A DNA stretch of 64,000 bases from Candidatus Babelota bacterium (GTDB lineage Bacteria; Babelota; Babeliae; Babelales; Babelaceae): the NCBI GenBank assembly GCA_023379005.1, contig JAMCTG010000001.1:17521-81520 (forward strand), in the 5' to 3' direction. The notes beneath the pieces are model-generated. The model did not search any database. It saw nothing but the letters and a program-made list of their open reading frames with translations, and had not been told where the DNA came from. Position numbers and translations under genes: made by a program. Shown piece by piece: positions 62,040 to 64,000 of the stretch. Each line of letters begins with the position of its first letter. Within the stretch, counting starts at the first letter, position 1.

Positions 62040-63455
62040 ATGAAAAGAATTTATTTTTTACTATTTATTTTTCTTAATGTTTCATATTCACACGTTGAAT
62101 ATTCAGATTATTCAAATGCGATTGCTCAAGTAAGATTAGGTGGCGATTTAAGTTATTCTGAAAAAATCTTTTTAAAAAATCGCTCCGAAAAAGTTAAAGT
62201 AAAACTTGAAGAATTTGGGGCTCAAATTAATTACGTACCACGTGTTGCTATATGTGCAAGTGGCGGTGGCTATAGAGCAATGATAAGCTTCCTTGGTTTT
62301 TTAATTGGTCTTGAAAAAGCAGGAATTTTAGATTGTGCCACTTACATAAGTGCTCTTTCTGGTTCTTCTTGGACATTGGCCACATGGGTTTGCCAAAATA
62401 GAAGTTTATTAGATCTAAAAAATCATTTATCTTTGCAAACGCAAACATCGATTACTCAATTAGATTTAAAACAATATAAAAATATTATTTCTAATTTGTT
62501 AAGCAAAACAATTGCTATGCAGTCAGTTGGAACAACTGATATTTATGGCCAAGCACTAGCATTAAAATTATTAAATGGATTCGAGCCAAATTCCAAAAGA
62601 CTATCCCATAATAGAACAAAAATATTACACGGGGATATGTTTTTGCCTATTTATACAGCAATCATCGCTAATATTAATCCTTATAAATGGATAGAATTTA
62701 CACCATTTGAAGTTGGAAGTTCATTTTTAAATAGTTATATACCTACTTGGGCATTTAATAGAAAATTTGATAAAGGAATTTCCACAACATTTGAACCTGA
62801 ACCTCAATTAGATTATTTGATGGGAATTTTTGGATCAGCATTTAGCGTTAATATTAAAGATATTTTAAACCATGCAGGTAGTCATTTACAAAACAGCTCA
62901 CCTAATATTTATAAATTTTTAAAAAATTATGAATCTCATTGGATTTCAGATATTCGTATAGCAGGAACTAAAATAAATAACTTTGCATTTGGAATTCCAG
63001 AAAGCCCTTATAACACAAATGATAGTTTAACTTTGGCAGATGCAGGCTTAGATTTTAATTTACCTTTACCACCACTTTTAGAAAGACCTGTGGATATTAT
63101 TATAATTTTTGATGCATCAGATAACTTAAATAATAGAAATGAACTTCTATATGCACAAACTTATGCTCTACAAAATAATTATAACTGGCCAAAAATTAAT
63201 CCAAAAGATCTAGATAAAAAATCAGTCTCTATATTCAAAGGTGGTAATGATTGTCCAACAATTATCTACATGCCTTTAGTCAATGAAAGTGGCGAATATA
63301 AAAATGGCTATAATTGGTCAAACACAGACTATGCCAAAACATTTAATTTTAAATATGCAACTTCAGAATTTGAAGAACTTTTAGGACTTGCAGAATTTAA
63401 TGCAATTAAAGCGGCACCAAAGATCTTAAAAACTATCTTAGAAATGGCCAATTAA
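62040..63455 (+). CDS. Exported cPLA2/phospholipase B-type lipase (paralogue 2)
   Basis: 471 residues: signal peptide (MKRIYFLLFIFLNVSYS), no long linker, and the same catalytic blocks: AICASGGGYRAM (GGG 75-77, Arg79), ISALSGSSWTLATW (Ser107), YKWIEFTPFEVGSSF and TLADAGLDFNLPLPPLLERP (Asp334). The YRAM and WIEFTPFEVG sequences are closer to eukaryotic cPLA2 than those of paralogue 1. Both catalytic residues are retained, so both should be active. It differs by lacking about 75 residues between the signal and the catalytic domain. Confidence 0.88.
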   Translation: MKRIYFLLFIFLNVSYSHVEYSDYSNAIAQVRLGGDLSYSEKIFLKNRSEKVKVKLEEFGAQINYVPRVAICASGGGYRAMISFLGFLIGLEKAGILDCATYISALSGSSWTLATWVCQNRSLLDLKNHLSLQTQTSITQLDLKQYKNIISNLLSKTIAMQSVGTTDIYGQALALKLLNGFEPNSKRLSHNRTKILHGDMFLPIYTAIIANINPYKWIEFTPFEVGSSFLNSYIPTWAFNRKFDKGISTTFEPEPQLDYLMGIFGSAFSVNIKDILNHAGSHLQNSSPNIYKFLKNYESHWISDIRIAGTKINNFAFGIPESPYNTNDSLTLADAGLDFNLPLPPLLERPVDIIIIFDASDNLNNRNELLYAQTYALQNNYNWPKINPKDLDKKSVSIFKGGNDCPTIIYMPLVNESGEYKNGYNWSNTDYAKTFNFKYATSEFEELLGLAEFNAIKAAPKILKTILEMAN

Positions 63456-64000
63456 TTATTCAAAAATCCAAAAAACAAAACTACCAGCACGTTGAATAAT
63501 AAGTGTATACATTCCTAGAATATAAATAATATTGCATGCTTTATTTTTTAACGTATCTGCATTGATTTTTATAATTTGATAATTTCTATTATCATTATTA
63601 TCCATTTCAAATCTAATTTTTTTGAATTGTTGATAAAGAAGATTTTCAAAATTATGATGTTTTTTTGATTGTATCCATTCTAACCAGGAAAGTGGTCTGG
63701 GATTTGTGACAATTCCAAGTTGATATTTTATTGCGGCATATTTTACTAATCTAAACAGTTCTCGTCCAGAAAAAAAATCAGTTTCATAAGCCATTTTTTC
63801 AATCATTTCTAAGTTTTCTTTATCAGATGGATATATATTATTCAATGAATATTGTTTTAAATAATAAGCTATAATTTTTTTTCTTAGTTCTTTAGAGGGT
63901 AGTTCTAATTTTATGCGATCCAATCGATCAATTAATCCTTTATCTAAATTGCGCAGATTGTCTGCAGTAAAGATTACACAAAGTAAAGGATTATGCTGCA
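63456..64000 (-). CDS. AAA+ ATPase, C-terminal part (cut by window edge)
   Basis: The open frame enters from beyond the window: CVIFTADNLRNLDKGLIDRL then DRIKLELPSKELRKKII. This is sensor 1 (TADN), the conserved LIDRxDR with arginine finger(s), and the start of the small helical lid (FSGRELFRLVKYAAIKYQ is sensor 2-like) of a classical AAA ATPase. Walker A and B lie outside. The C-terminus has a hydrophobic stretch (NIIYILGMYTLII) that may be a membrane segment. Function cannot be assigned from this piece. Confidence 0.8.
   Translation of the reverse strand, partial: QHNPLLCVIFTADNLRNLDKGLIDRLDRIKLELPSKELRKKIIAYYLKQYSLNNIYPSDKENLEMIEKMAYETDFFSGRELFRLVKYAAIKYQLGIVTNPRPLSWLEWIQSKKHHNFENLLYQQFKKIRFEMDNNDNRNYQIIKINADTLKNKACNIIYILGMYTLIIQRAGSFVFWIFE

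Overview
Organism. The window is strongly AT-rich, densely packed and bacterial. It holds a conserved ribosomal/RNA polymerase operon, peptidoglycan genes (murA, murG, a bifunctional PBP) and an unusually large set of Sec-exported proteins: ankyrin-repeat proteins, many tiny signal-peptide plus membrane-hairpin proteins, TPR/Sel1 proteins, two eukaryotic-type phospholipases, a macrodomain and two outer-membrane barrels. C-terminal Phe barrels imply a didermic envelope. A queuine importer next to a tRNA-guanine transglycosylase with eukaryote-like substrate-pocket residues suggests salvage from a eukaryotic host. I infer an intracellular or host-dependent bacterium, most likely of the Candidatus Dependentiae (TM6/Babela) type. 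That lineage call is inference, not proof. || Layout. (1) 1-13.1 kb, minus strand: a tRNA/translation/transcription operon read as tRNA-Tyr, Gly, Thr(TGT), Thr(GGT), rpmG, tRNA-Trp, secE, nusG, rplK, rplA, rplJ, rplL, rpoB, rpoC, tRNA-Val, rpsO, pnp. This is the E. coli-like order, but tuf is absent from its usual place. RpoB carries an extra cysteine-rich insertion. (2) 13.2-34.1 kb: mixed housekeeping (tsaE, NYN nuclease, lone atpG, murA, upp, P-type ATPase, DUF721/DciA-like, murG, PBP1A, rnpB, PASTA protein) interleaved with exported proteins of unknown function. (3) 34.2-40.5 kb: an array of about 15 small exported, membrane-associated genes with near-identical leaders, two consensus sigma70-type promoters, one frameshifted member, and an exported macrodomain gene lacking a recognisable start codon. 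(4) 40.5-43.9 kb: a candidate structured RNA, a HigA-like antitoxin remnant that has lost its HTH, and two tandem ankyrin genes, with gpsA 3' fragments between them that record a tandem duplication. (5) 43.9-51.6 kb: gpsA, uppS, a membrane protein, a HAD phosphatase, queuosine-precursor transporter, tgt, a SpoU methyltransferase and an APC permease. (6) 51.6-64 kb: two MYYTLW-family proteins (one with ankyrin repeats), another ankyrin protein, a tandem array of five small coiled-coil/TM-hairpin exported proteins, a rhodanese-MauE-like fusion, a structured noncoding region, two paralogous barrels, two paralogous cPLA2-like phospholipases and a truncated AAA+ ATPase. || How it fits. The housekeeping genes are minimal and often overlap by 4-17 nt. 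The accessory regions evolve by tandem duplication and look like an envelope or host-interface toolbox. A dispersed palindromic repeat family (cores like CTTCGCTAAAGCT and CCTTCGATACA) lies between genes, supplies the stop codons of two genes, and is inserted in frame in three others. Start codons were reassigned by Shine-Dalgarno position where the longest ORF began at a TTG/GTG or inside its own ribosome-binding site.
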